Of a stretch of DNA of 64,000 nt, positions 1 to 12,000 are shown in pieces; position 1 is the stretch's first letter, and every line of letters starts with the position of its first letter. The notes beneath the pieces were generated by a model. That model was not told where the DNA came from. It worked only from the letters and a program-made list of their open reading frames with translations, and ran no database searches. The position numbers and the translations under genes are program-made. Origin of the DNA: Wurfbainia villosa (Eukaryota > Streptophyta > Magnoliopsida > Zingiberales > Zingiberaceae); the NCBI GenBank assembly GCA_025175895.1, contig CM046000.1:95216753-95280752 (forward strand). Reading direction: 5' to 3'.

Positions 1-1629
1 CTTGGTTTAAAAATACCTAGGATGCCTACCATCTTCCTAGTGATAAGTACCATATCACTCAAGAGAGGCAATCCTATTCACTCTCCCAATTTCCAAATTG
101 GGTATCAAGAGCCCATCAATTTTCCCAATTGATGATACTTTCACAATAACCTCTCCTCTTCAAGGAGAAAAACACATCCATCATCCCAAGATGGATCCCT
201 CCCCCTAAAGGCTTGCTCCCCCTTGACCATTGCACCAACAATGTCCTTGGGAAGTCCCTAAGCCAGTAGGAACTCTAAGCCATCAAAATGAAGGTTAGAA
301 ATTCAACATTGAACTTCCCAACACCTTAAAATTGATACAAACCCTAAACACCTCTCCTAATCCATATCCAATGGATTTTCACCCTTCATCATGCTTCCCA
401 AAGCATATCCTAGGGTTAGGAGTGGTTAGGGACCTTAATCGCAGCTAAAATCGGGTTAAACAAACTACCGGTCGATTGATGTATCCACGGCGTGAGCAGC
501 TAACGATCGAGTGATCGTATTGCGATCGAGTCAAGCGTTGCCCATCGATACTGTAGAAGCAATGATCGATAATCGAAAACCTGATTTTCAAATATCAGAC
601 TCGACTTTTGAAAATTCATAAGTAATTCTACGTAAATAAAAAAATCACGAAACTTGATACGTACATTACTTATCACACATACAATCGGTGAAAAATTTTG
701 GAAAAATATTTTTACCATGAAAATAGGAGATTGGTACAAAGTTCAAAAACTATTAAAACTTCAAAGTTTTTGATCTATTTTATATCAACTTCTACAATGA
801 TGATGGCTATCAAAAGATAGACTTCACCAAGGTTTTCTAAATTGATTTTAAAATGTTTTTGAAAACCTATTTTGAACCATGGTTTATTGGATAAATATAC
901 ATAACTTGTATATTAGCTTTCCTTATGATTCTTGGTGATAATTAAAATAAGTTTGAGTTCATCTAGATGCACTACCTATGCACCTTGAACCTAACTTATT
1001 ATCCTAGCATCTCACATGTATCTAGGGTGTATAAATACACATACATGTCAATGTGATGTGAGATGTGGAGTTAGGATTATTATGGCCTCATAAAGTTTCT
1101 AGGCAACCCTACTTGATTCTCTTAGAAATAGAACTTCAAGTCATGCCATTTTTCCTTAAATCAATTTTAATAACAACAAAATGCATGAATGATCATGGCA
1201 CAAATCATAACAATAATAACGCATGGCTAATAATCATGATGTCATGACATGTAATATAATCTAAAAACAAACATGACATCTAAAATAATCATAACCAATG
1301 GCATGACATACTATATGATAGGATGAAATTTCATGTCATGATATAGCAATTTTCATAAACCAATACATTCATACAAATTCACACTCAAACACACATGATT
1401 TTCACAAACAGAAATTTCATTCAATTTAAAAGATTTCAGTTTTTTTTTTACATTCAAAACTAGAGATTTGATATGCTCAATCTCATTACAAAAACTGAGA
1501 AACAAAAGAAAATCCTAACATCTTCTAGATCTAGTCGCTTGCAGGAGGTGGAGGTGGAGGAGGCTGCTGGCTCAAAGTCCAGGCCCGCATCATCTCATAT
1601 ATATCGAGCTGACGCTGCTCGATGCGGCT
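1..1629. other. non-coding 3' interior of element A
   Basis: AT-rich, no credible ORF. At about 190-225 the plus strand reads CCCTCCCCC and GCTCCCCC, which on the minus strand are the repeated AGGGGGAG-type purine tracts that Sirevirus-like elements carry ahead of the 3' LTR. The stretch 560-850 resembles the non-coding interior of element D (57780-58060) in character, with runs of AAATTTT and GAAAA. Nothing else recognised. Confidence 0.5.
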
Positions 1630-2827
1630 TTAGGACTCTGCAATCTGTATGTATCTCTCCTCCATCCGACCAAGATGTGTGCCCATGTATGCTTGCCCTA
1701 CTAAGAGCTCTGACAGCCTAGAGTCGACTATCTGCTGATAGTCCTGGAATCTGGACTCTAGCTGGCCAAGACGATCTGATGGACCCGCCGCTGATGCATC
1801 TACTGGCATCTGATCCTCCTCATCAGCGGTGTCTGCATCCTCATAGTCCTCTGCCGCCTCTCTAGGTGCCAGAGGCGGCTCTCCACGTGCCCTGGGCGGT
1901 GGTCGGGGTGCCAACTCCATCTGCCCAAGCCCCATCCGCAGCTTCGCTAACGAGAAGTTACGAACTGATATGCAGTCATACACCTCAGATAGAGACCTTA
2001 GTGATCTCCTGTGAATGTTGATGCCTACTGACTCTAACCATGCTGTGATAATGTGCTCATAAGGCATATGCACTTTCCCTTGTACAGGGGAAATGAAATG
2101 CACAATGCAATGAAACATGTTTAGTGCAATGTTTATGTCTAACCTATTGCGCATGACATACAGTAGAAAGAGATGGGGAGGACAAATCTTGGCCAGACCC
2201 CGAGTGACGATCGGAAGAAAACACCCAACAATGACCTTGTAGAGTACATTGTCAGGTGCAGATAACTCAGCAATAGGAAATAAATTCTGGGCTGGTGGAC
2301 GAGGATAACCAAAAACATGCTCATGCAAGGAGTCCATAGAGATATGGTCAAATGGCTCAGGTAAAGGAGCATCAAAGGTAGGGTAGAAGATGAAGGTGTC
2401 ATCTGATGGCTTACACTCAAGAAACTCCTGCAATATCGCAGGAGTAAACTCTAAATCGTATTTTGCAATGCGAGTAGTGTAGGTAGGGCCATCGTCTACC
2501 TTCTTTAGGTTCTGATAAAACTCCTTAAGGAGATCATCGTTAATGACATGTGTGCATAAGACAATTTTCATTAGATGATAATATGCAAATATGTCCATGA
2601 CATCACTACAGTAACGTGCAAAAAAGTCCCTATCGATGCACCTAACCAACATAGGTTGGTACAATCGTGATTTACCCTCGGGTGGATCATTTCTATGGGA
2701 TCTCCTATATGAATGTAATGCAACAATATGAAATGCAAGGGCACCAATACTCGATTAGATTATAATATATTACAATGAAAAGGAAAGATTAGGGTTTTTG
2801 AGTAAGAAAATTTTACTTCGGTGCCAT
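1630..2827 (-). CDS. env-like / putative plant transposon protein, spliced
   Basis: An uninterrupted frame from 2704 to 1630 follows a short first exon (ATG at 2827-2825, exon 2827-2817). The proposed intron is 2816-2705, 112 bp, AT-rich, with GT and AG ends. The joined frame stays open and gives about 361 residues. The central part has the look of the 'putative plant transposon protein' domain found in plant LTR elements: an EFYQNL segment, LEFTPAILQEFL, then LPIVTRGLAKICPPHLFLLY and a helical part ending HIITAWLESVGI. After it come a proline-rich patch, an acidic patch (EDYEDADTADEEDQ) and a C-terminal coiled coil. Role unknown; in some Sireviruses an ORF at this place is called env-like. 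No signal peptide or clear transmembrane pair is seen, so an envelope role is not supported. Unlike its neighbours it carries no internal stop. The splice sites are inference; the frame itself is seen directly. Confidence 0.55.
2705..2816 (-). other. proposed intron of the env-like gene
   Basis: Minus-strand GTAAAATTTTC at 2816 and CATATAG ending at 2705. The sequence is AT-rich with a T-rich stretch before the acceptor, as in plant introns. Removing it joins an ATG codon to a frame that has no ATG of its own near its start. Stops lie in the intron. Confidence 0.45.
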
Positions 2828-3410
2828 TTGAAGGGGTGATGAGGGAATATTCGGATATTGCTGAAAGGGGCTGCCGGAAAGTTCACCGGAGGATTGGACG
2901 CCGGAACCCTAATCGGAAAAGAAGAAAACAGCCGCTGAAAAAGGATGAACTAGGGTTGTGAGATGAGTGAAAATGCGAGAGGAAGAGTTAGGCTCTCAAA
3001 CCTAGGACCTAGGTGGCCGGAGCGGTCGGAAACTCTCGTCGGAGAAAGGAGTGGCGAACGGAGAGGAGAAGGAAAATGGGAAGTAGTCGCATGAAGACGC
3101 CGAACCCTAGCGGTTCGACATTATAAAATCGCGATGCAGTCGACTGATGTGCAGCATCAGTTGATTGATCGCTGTTTATTAGCGGGTTCTGAGCCGACGA
3201 TGACCGCTCGGCTCAAGAATCGATCATTGAGTCTTACGTGTCATGCTAGATGATGATCGACTGGTGCGATAACCACTCGACTACTCAGCGAGCACTCGAT
3301 TGATGACCCTCAGCCTCGGCGAACAGTACCATCAGTCGACTGATGTATCCCATTAGTCGACTGATGTGCAAACAATGAGTCCCGAAGCGCGACTCATCGC
3401 TTGACCTACG
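2828..3410 (-). promoter_or_regulatory. promoter-like block upstream of the env-like ORF with CAGTCGACTG motifs
   Basis: Read on the minus strand toward the env-like ATG. First come palindromes CAGTCGACTG (3333-3342, 3137-3146) and a variant TAGTCGACTG (3354-3363). A weak TATA-like TTTATAA follows at about 3122-3130, then a pyrimidine-rich leader with CCCTAG and CCGG clusters (3110-2830). The same order of palindromes, TATA and pyrimidine leader is seen in the LTRs of elements B, D and F. Promoter function is inferred from that layout. Confidence 0.45.
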
Positions 3411-4074
3411 ATATCATGCTACGATGTTATCGGTCAATGATGATATCTGATTTCCAATTCTGAAATTCAGAAAATCTTGATTTCTTTATCTAACTTATTC
3501 CATTTTCTCATGTTTAATCTTGTATATCGAACATATTGATGTTATGCTTATATTCATGTATTCGTTAATGTATTTTGATATTTTATTTCATTTTAGCAAA
3601 CATTAACATTCAAAGGTTTCAAAATCCTAACATCTCACCCTTTCTAAGTGTTGAAATACACAATCAATGGTAAAAGACTTGTTTTGTGAGATGCAATCCA
3701 CTCTGACATTCCATCCATGCAAGCATATGGTGAAACACATGAAGCATGGTAAGTACAAGACATCAAGGTGTGTGACACTTGAGTATCACTCTTGATGTAA
3801 CTTCTATACCTTAAACACACTTCTCTTGATACATTGATTCCTAAAGTGTGCCAAAGATCAAAGTGACACACTACGACCTTTAAATCTAGATTGTGCCAAT
3901 TTTATTGATTTTCATTATTTAAAAAAAATATATTGGCACATCCTAAGATCTTTTAGAATTAAAACTCAAATGTATTTCCAAGGTAACCATAACCTTGAAA
4001 ATAGCCTAAAGTGCCACCTTTACCATGGTTGAGTTAACTACCCATCCAATCATGGTTGGCACATTCTAACTCAT
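3411..4074. other. non-coding interior of element A between gag and env-like ORF
   Basis: AT-rich stretch with no usable ORF. It shares the phrase AACATCTCACCC (3628-3640) with the 3' non-coding interior of element B (48210-48222), and the reverse complement of this kind of sequence occurs in element D near 57570. In an autonomous Sirevirus the pol genes would sit here. Confidence 0.55.
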
Positions 4075-5634
4075 TTAACGTGAATCAATCATGCTCTTTG
4101 GAACCCAAAATCTATTTGAGCTCATTGAATTAATTAGGTATTCCTTAGGGATAACCTCCCTAGATACCTTCCTAATGACCCTCCTAGGCCTATTAGCCTT
4201 GGTCATGGCGGTCTTACCTAGGTTGACTCTAGAGGTAACTCCCCTTGCAACCTTGGTCTTCCTAGACCTAGTTTGTGTTCCATAATCAAATGGAACACTA
4301 TGGTAAGCCACATTAGGCTTAGGTTTGTGACTCAAACCTTGATTGCCCTTGGTTGACTTTCGTCTTTTGGGTCCTAGATGTTGACTTTGAGATCTTGACC
4401 CTTGACTTTGACCATTAGACCCTTGAAATTGATTTTGTATCTTATTTAGGGTCTTTTCTAGTTTTTCAAGCCTTGACCTTAAGGCTTGGTTCTCTAATTC
4501 TAATTGCCCAAATGTTTTTTGATTAGGTTTTTGGGCATTACCATTCACCTTAAACATATATCAACCCTTATTGGGATTGATACCTAAATGGTTTTCGATT
4601 TTCTTAATTGTTTTCCTAGGAATGACATTTCTAGGGACATTAGTCCCAAATTTCTCCTTCTTTGAAATAGATCTAGAGTTATCATTCCTAGCATGCTTTG
4701 ATTCATGAGTAATAGCAAAGTTATTTGAATTTATTCTAGCATGCTTTTGCTTAGAATTTAAAGAATGAGCATTATGAAAATATACCTTAGGGTTTGCCTT
4801 AGAGGCTCCCCCTACTTGTGAAGCTCCATTTTGAGTCTTTTTGCTCCCCCTAGGACATTGATTTCGGTAATGTCCCGGTTGCCGACATCTGAAGCAAATA
4901 ATGTGCTCCTTGTCTTTAGGTGATGGGGAACCGACAACCTTTGACTTCTGTTGACTTTTAAGCACCGGTGGAGTCTTCTTAACCTTCTTTGAGCACTTTC
5001 TCTTGTAGTGCCCATACTCCCTACACTCAAAACACAATATATGGATTTTATTTGAAATTAGAGTGTTTGAGTTACCTAGGTTAATTGAGACCGAAATTGG
5101 AGCTTCTTTATCTTGACTAGATGTCGAAGCTTTCTCTTGTTGCTCCGGAGTGGATATTCTTTCCTCCCCCTCAATCCTAGAGGTGGAGGTGTCTTCTACT
5201 TCTTCTTCTTCCACCGATTCAGAAGTTGATTCCCTATCAACTTCCGAATCCCCACTTTCTTGTGAGGATGAGATTTCTCCTTCTTGGGTCATGGATGGTT
5301 CTTCATGGAGCTTGGCTAATTTTTCCCATAGCTCCTTGGCGTCTTGAAATTCACCTAAACTAGACAAAATGTCATTAGGTATTAAATCTTCTAAAAGCTT
5401 TATTACCTTGATTTCGATCTTGAACTTGACACGTTGCTCTCGTGTCCACTTCTTCAATTTCAAGACGTTTCCATTTTTGTCCCGAGGAGGTTCAAAGCCT
5501 TCTACGAGGATGAACCAATCCTCTATATCCATCATCAAGAACGTCTCCATTCTTGATCTCCACGCCCAAAAGTCTTCTCGATCATATGGCAGTGGAGTGT
5601 TGATGTCCGATCCAAGCTTATCTTGGAATTCCAT
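4075..5634 (-). pseudogene. gag: gag of element A, one in-frame stop
   Basis: Capsid/nucleocapsid protein of a Sirevirus-like element. The frame starts at ATG 5634 and runs to 4075, about 519 residues, broken only by a TGA at 4563-4561. Residues 20-115 are the gag (UBN2-type) fold with DFWAWRSRMETFL and DAKELWEKLAKLHEEP. Residues 120-180 are Ser/Glu-rich. Two CX2CX4HX4C zinc knuckles lie at 201-214 (CFECREYGHYKRKC) and 247-260 (CFRCRQPGHYRNQC). After the stop come a coiled coil (LELENQALRSRLEKLEKTL) and the C-terminal motif IPKEYL...FWVPKS. In autonomous relatives the protease follows this motif; here the coding stops. The start is the first ATG after the primer site, 53 bases downstream. The single stop could be a mutation or a base error. 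Confidence 0.8.
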
Positions 5635-5686
5635 CTTGTTCCTCTACCGTCTTGACTCCGGGTTGTTAATCCGTAGAAGAGCCCCG

Positions 5687-5699
5687 GGCTCTGATACCA
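5687..5699 (-). other. primer binding site of element A
   Basis: Minus strand TGGTATCAGAGCC, complementary to the 3' end of plant initiator Met-tRNA, two bases inside the LTR end at 5702. Confidence 0.85.
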
Positions 5700-5701
5700 C
5701 T

Positions 5702-5992
5702 TGTAGGATCTTTGTAGCCGCTAGAGGGGGGTGAATAGCGTCGTGCTAAGCGTGATGGAATTCGATCGAGATCGTGTCTACAAGTTTCGTTAGCACAGCG
5801 GAATATATATATAATAACAATAACGAAACACATTCACAACACAATAACACGAATATTTAACGTGGTTCGAAACTGAACGGTTCCTACTCCACGAATCGGG
5901 TTCGTACGAACCCTAGCGATGCCAATCACACACCACTATAATAACACTCCTTCTCGGAACAATCCGGAGGCGGAGAAACCTCGTACAATAAT
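5702..5992 (-). repeat. LTR of element A, PBS-proximal part
   Basis: On the minus strand the LTR ends with GATCCTACA. The plus strand reads TGTAGGATC from 5702. The segment holds the AGAGGGGGGTGAATAG phrase shared with the LTR ends of elements B, D and F. It is cut at 5993 by the copia array and resumes near 29204. Confidence 0.8.
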
Positions 5993-6939
5993 TTTTGGAA
6001 TGTATACTGAAAGCCTAGCTCTTTTTGTATGAACATTTTATTTTGAAATAAGAATCACATGATCATTGTTTGCACTTTATATATTTATTATATGTGTGTG
6101 CATATTTTCTAATATTTTACATTGTAGATAACATGGTGCTTGGTGTGGCACAGAAGATCATGTTATCAATCCCTTGTAAAATATAAGTAGAGGCTCACAA
6201 CCAATATGGTTTTGGACAAACCATTGGAATGGTTGTAGTGTAGCTTGGTATTGTTTTGTCTTGAACATAAAGTTACACTAGTACACTTAGGTGTATTGAG
6301 CAGGACCGACATAGAGGTGATTCAATTAATTGTTGACTACATAATTGAATCGGACCTCGGATATTATGTTGTACATGCTCTTAATCCCGATATAATAACG
6401 GACACATGTACTTAGTATTTATTTCTTTGATTTACCAGAGGGTGAGATTTAGATGGATTAAATCAATATGCCCGGTAAGTTGGGAAATGATATTATTTAC
6501 ATGGTGTGCCATTAATTATAGAAGGAAACCGTGTCCTATATATTAGGTTGATGATGTCCCCTTGAGGAGCTCATAAGGTTCATCATGTAAACCCAGCTGG
6601 TTGACTTAGTCAACATGATGATAAGGTTGAGTGGTACTACTCGAGGAATTAGATGTTAATTAATTGATGGTCAGTAAATCAATTAATTGACGGACATTCG
6701 ATATCTTAAACATGGGGAGATGAATGTACAAATAATATATGGAGCCCATATTAATTTATGGGGGTTGGTGAGGTAGTTCAATGATGATCCTCTAGTGGAA
6801 TGGAACATCATTGATGGATCAAGTGAGTGTGGTTCCGATCCATCGGGTGGCCAAGATCCAACTCCTCCTTATGGTCCCTATCGTAGCCTAATATAATCCT
6901 TGTGAAGTCTAGATCCAAGAATGTAAAACAAAACTCTAG

Positions 6940-7250
6940 AACCAACGGTTGGGATTAAATCCCTAGATCCGATGGTTGGGATGAAACCCTAGAACCAACG
7001 GTTGGGATTAAATCCCTAGATCCGATGGTTAGGATGAAACCCTAGAATCGACGGTTGAGATTAAATCCCTAGATCCGACGGTTGGGATGAAATACTAGAT
7101 CCGACGGTTGGGATGAAATCCTAGATCCGACGGTTGGGATGAAATCCTAGATTCGACGGTTGGGATGAAACCCTAGATCCGACGGTTGGGATAAAACCCT
7201 AGATCCGACGGTGGAGATTAAATCCCTAGATCCGACGGTGGAGATTAAAG
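6940..7250 (+). repeat. minisatellite in LTR1, 12 units of 26-27 bp
   Basis: Units alternate around ATCCGACGGTTGGGATGAAA and AACCAACGGTTGGGATTAAA, each closing with CCTAG or CCCTAG. They stop about 19 bases before the TATA box. The corresponding arrays in LTR2 and LTR3 have 11 units. Confidence 0.9.
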
Positions 7251-7268
7251 GAGTCCTAAGACTAACTC

Positions 7269-7275
7269 TATAAAA
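7269..7275 (+). promoter_or_regulatory. LTR1 TATA box
   Basis: TATAAAA within CTCTATAAAAGG, conserved in LTR2 (near 14243) and LTR3 (near 23396). It is the expected U3/R promoter of the element. Confidence 0.7.
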
Positions 7276-8031
7276 GGAAAGCTTAGGGTTGGGCGGCATG
7301 ATGATCAATTGGGGTTAGGGTTTTAGGTTGGGCGGCTAGGGTTTGGGAGCTAGGGCTTGGGCGGCAATCTTCTTCCATCAAATTGTTGCCGCCGCCCATC
7401 TTCCTCAATCAAGACTTGGCCGGCGCCCATCCTCTAGGCCTCTCTCTTATTCCTTGGCTGGCGGTTCTCCTTCCATTGGTGGCCGGCTCTTCATCCACTC
7501 GTTCCTTGGCCGGCAGTTGCATCAAACTCCTTTGCTTGGTGGCCGGTTCTAGAAAGGAAAGGTTTTGTTGGTTCTTCTCGTTGTTCACAGTGGACAAGGA
7601 AGGGAAGAACGCGATCTAGAAGGCTTCTACTCGTGGAGGATCTTCGCCCACACGTTGTCCACGAGGAGGATAGGACATACGGTAGAAGATCGTAAGGTAT
7701 AAAGTGGTACAACTTTATTTTCAGATCTGAGCATGTTATTTTAATTGTTGATTATACAATTATGCATATGTATATATTTTGTATAATCTTGGACCCCGAA
7801 GACAAACACAAAAACCGGCGATCCGTCCGTCGTCTCTTCCGCGGCTAACCAACTAGAAGAGTTGTGTTGCTTAAACAACTAGTTTGTTCAAGCGACCACT
7901 CAAGTTGTTAGCACGACGATGAATAGGTTGTGCTAAGGAAACTCATCCCATCCGGATTAATTCTTTCATTAGTGAAAATTTTAATCCGGGGACATGGGAG
8001 CGAATGAGCCTCCGAAGCAATGACCTACAAG

Positions 8032-8045
8032 TGGTATCAGAGCCA
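8032..8045 (+). other. primer binding site, copia A unit 1
   Basis: TGGTATCAGAGCCA, two bases after the LTR end. Identical sites follow LTR2 (15064-15077) and LTR3 (24213-24226). Primer: initiator Met-tRNA. Confidence 0.9.
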
Positions 8046-9095
8046 CGGTTTCCGGTTTTGTGTGTTTTGGATTCGGTTACTTTCATGCACATAACATATA
8101 TTGAGTATGCCGGATAATAGTAGGATGTGCGTAGGCTAACTTTTTGGTTGCAGGCATAAGATCCGACAATTATGGCTATTTGGTTGTATGTGATTGTTTT
8201 GTGTGTGAATGTATGTATATTATTTGAATCCTCGGGGTTGACGAGGCTAGATTAGTATTTAATTTTTATAATTAAATATGGCATTGTTTAGCCGCTCATT
8301 TTAGTTAACTTTCGATCTAGATTATTTGTACACTCCTTCGTGGAGTATAGGATCGATGGATGTAAATTAAAATAGTTTATCTCAGCTCGGATCTCTTTGG
8401 TGACTTGCGCACGGGAAAAGATGGAGCGGACGAGGTGGCGACACGACGGGATGCGTATTGGATGACAATGCCATAATAGTTGGAAAAATTCTGTTTTTTC
8501 CATATTTATTGCTGATTTGTTTTATATGCATGTTGTGTATTCTTTAAAATTCCTCAATTTCAATTTACTAAGTGGGAGAGGGATATTTTAATTAATTCCC
8601 GCGGCCTCCATTACAATTTGACGTGTGATGCAACAAACTTGCGCGTTGGCTCTGAGTGCCTTCCTCCCCATCGGATGGGTTTGTTTGTGGATCACTAGGT
8701 CAAATAATGGTTATAGGAAATTATTTAGGAGCGTGTGTACTTCCCCATCAGTAAGGCACATAATCCGAAATAATTCCCTTAGTATCGTGTAATGGTGCAC
8801 ACTTAGATGCAAATAAAAAGTATCCTCCCCATCGGAGTCACTGTTTTTATTTGTAGGACCAAAGAGGAACCAACTATTAATTTTATTTGTCAAAAAGTAA
8901 GGTTGACAAGATAATAAAATTAATGGGTAAAACCTCCTCTTACAAATGTAGAATTCGTATATGTCCACACTATCGTGGCATGCGATATTCTCAGTGTTTT
9001 GAGGTGTTGGTTGATTTCGGAATTTTATTGTTTTTGAGGAATCAATAATATTTGAAATCTAATATTTTGATCATTGTGATTTTTAGGATTTTCAA
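8046..9095 (+). other. untranslated leader, copia A unit 1
   Basis: About 1050 bp between primer site and gag ATG. No ORF is conserved between the three units. It is the place where unit 2 received the solo LTR. Confidence 0.7.
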
Positions 9096-12000
9096 ATGGA
9101 TTTCAACCCACTTGCTGTGATTTTAAAAGAAAATAAGCTTACTGGACCAAACTACATTGATTGGAAAAGAAATCTAGATATTGTCTTAACTGCGGAGGAG
9201 TACAAATTTGTACTCTTCGAGGTCTGTCCTCCTAAGCCCTCTGATGACTCTGATGAAAAGGAGAAAGAACGTTATAAGAAATGGGTCAAGGCAGATGAGA
9301 TGGCGCGGTGTTACATTTTGGCATCTATGTCAAATGTGCTGCAACATCAGCATTAGGCCATAGCCACAGCTTATGACATGATGTTCAATCTCAAGGAACT
9401 TTTCGGACATCAGAGTAGGGCGGCTAGACAGGAGGCAATGAGAAACTTGATGACGACAACCATGATCGAGGGAACACCCGTTAGGGATCATGTTCTCAAG
9501 ATGATGACTCATCTTAATGAGATGGAAGTCCTCGGAGCTAAGATCGATGGGAAAACCCAGGTCGATATCATTCTCCAGTCTCTGCCTAGTAGTTTTGAGC
9601 AGTTCTGCCTCAATTACAACATGAACAAAAGTTGTATTCGTTGGCGGAGCTTCTGAAAGAACTCGAGGCGGCAGAGGGGCTTTTTCGTCAAAGTGCTCAA
9701 GCCATGGTCACTCAGAAGGTTTCTTCCTCTAAACCGAAAGGTAAGAAGAAGAAGAAGCAAGGTGGGGCGAAGAAGGTGGCAGTGGGACCTCAGGCAGGAG
9801 TGAAGAAGCCGAAAGACAAGTGCTTCACTTGCAAGCAGACTGGACATTGGAAGGCGGACTGTCCTCGCCGAAAGAACAAAGGTATATCTTCTTGTTTAGT
9901 TGTTGAAATATGTTTAGCGGTGTTATCTACCAGTGCCTGGTGTGTAGATACAGGAGCCACTGATCATGTCTGCAATACTTTGCAAGGGTTCCAGGAAACC
10001 CGACGACTAGCTGAGCGAGAGATTACCGTCTTCATAGGCAATGCTTCAAAGGTGGCGGCTATTGCAGTGAGAGACGTTTATTTATCTTTTGATAGGAATA
10101 AAGTTTTGGTTTTGAGAAATTGTCTTTATGTACCTACTTTTAGAAAGAATTTAATTTCAGTTTTTAAATTGTTTATGGATGGATATTCTGTTTCTTTTAA
10201 TGACAAAGTGGTTATAAAAAGGAAGAGGGAGATTATCTGTTCTGGTACATTGGTTGGCAATTTATATACTCTTGAACCGAAAACTCCCACGATGCATATA
10301 GAAATCAATAACTCATCTTCTAAGTCTAATAAGAGAAAAGAACCTTCGCAAATGAACCAGACATATCTTTGGCATCTAAGGCTTGGTCATATTAACCTAA
10401 GCAAAATTCAAAGGTTGATAGCTGATGGACCTTTGGGTTCATTAGTGGTGGAGGATCTCCCAACCTGCGAATCTTGCTTGGAAGGTAAAATGACCAAGAG
10501 GCCTTTCAAGGCCAAGGGGTATAGAGCCAAAGATGTGTTAGAATTGGTTCATAATGATTTGTGCGGTCCTATGTCTATCCAGGCAAGAGGTGGTTTTGAA
10601 TATTTCGTCTCTTTTATAGACGATTATTCAAGATATGGATACATTTACTTGATGCCTAAGTCCAATGCTTTGACAAGTTCAAAGAATTCAAGGTCATGTG
10701 GAGAACCGCCAAGGTAAAAGTATCAAGACATTACGATCCGATCGTGGTGGCGAAAATTCTGGGAGAGTTTAGGTTATTACTTATCGGAGGTGGGATTAAA
10801 TCCCAATTGTCACTTTTGGCACACCCCAGCAGAATGGTGTGGCGGAGCGAAGGAATAGGACTCTTATAGAGATGGTCAGATCGATGATGAGTTATTCTGA
10901 GTTACCTGATTCGTTCTGGGGGTTTTCTCTAGAAATAGCAGCATACATTCTGAACTTGGTTCCATCTAAGTCAGTACCCTCTACTCCCACAGAGTTGTGG
11001 ACTGGGCGAAAGCCTAGTCTAAGACATATTTGGATTTGGGGTAGTCGGCACATGTCTTTGAAGGGAGATCTTGGTAAGTTGGAATCTCAAATGCAATGCT
11101 TGTTTGTTGGCTACCTAAGGGCAAAGGGTGGTTTATTCTATAGTTCTAGAGATCAGAAGGTGATCATGAGTACGAATGCCAAATTTCTAGAGGAGGACTA
11201 TGTGATGAACCACAAGCCCACGAGCAGGATTGTTCTTGAGGAGTTGGGAAGTCCGACTTGATACCACCGGTACAGAGGAGACACCACAAGTCAGCACTTG
11301 CCGTGTCACGAGCATACACAGGAGGCACCTCGTCGTAGTGGGAGGTTGTTAGACAACCCAGAGAGATTCATGTTTTGGGAGAGTCTTGGACTTAGTCACA
11401 GTGAACATGAACGGATCCTGGACATATGATGAGGCACTCCAAGATAGAATCGGTATCTTGGCAAGTGCGATGGAATTGGAGATAGAATCTATGGATTCTA
11501 ATCAGTCTGGAGCTAGTAGAACCACTAGATGGTGTAAAAGCCATTGGATGCAAGTGGATCTACAAGAGAAATAGAGGAGTAGGCGGGAAGGTTGAGACCT
11601 TCAAAGCTAGGCTTGTTGCGAAAGGGTATACCCGGAAAGGGTATCGATTATGAGGAGACCTTTTGCGAGCTATGCTTACGTCTATCCGGATTCTCTTATC
11701 TATATTTGCTCATATGGATTATGAGATTTGGCGGATGGATGTCAAGATAGCTTTCCTTAGCGAAGTCTTGAGGAGAACATCTATATCGACAACGAGAGGA
11801 TTCATTGCTAAAGGTAAAGAGCATCTTGTATGTAAGCAATCGGTCCATTTATGGATTGAAGCAAGCTTCTAGATCTTGGAACATCCGCTTTGATGAGGTA
11901 ATCCGGTCATATGGATTTATTGAAAGTCGGATGAGCCTTGTGTATACAAGAGATGTGTGGAGCGTAGTGGTGTTTCTTGTACTATCGTAGATGACATTTT

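Larger units (their letters stand above)
5993..8029 (+). repeat. copia A LTR1
   Basis: About 2037 bp. It starts TTTTGGAATGTATACTG; LTR2 and LTR3 have TGTTGGAATG, so the terminal TG has mutated here. It ends ACCTACA before the primer site. U3 holds a 26-bp minisatellite (6940-7250) and a TATA box (7269-7275). The leader downstream of TATA is rich in GGCCGGCGG-type sequence. Confidence 0.9.

Noticed and set aside
1630..2664. Host gene
   Set aside because: It sits between the gag and the 3' end of an LTR element in the same orientation, and its sequence resembles the transposon-associated domain.
5988..5992. ATAAT as target duplication of the copia array
   Set aside because: No matching 5 bp at the right end, where the fourth LTR is missing and a 50-bp host duplication lies instead.
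6940..7250. CRISPR-like regular repeats or telomere-like CCCTAG units
   Set aside because: Units are contiguous with no spacers, the context is a eukaryotic LTR, and CCCTAGA is not the plant telomere repeat.
7343..7712. Overlapping ORFs of 60-80 codons in the GC-rich leader of copia A LTR1, with counterparts in LTR2 and LTR3
   Set aside because: The frames change length and sequence with small indels and the 51-bp duplication between LTRs; they resemble no known protein and fit a structured leader.
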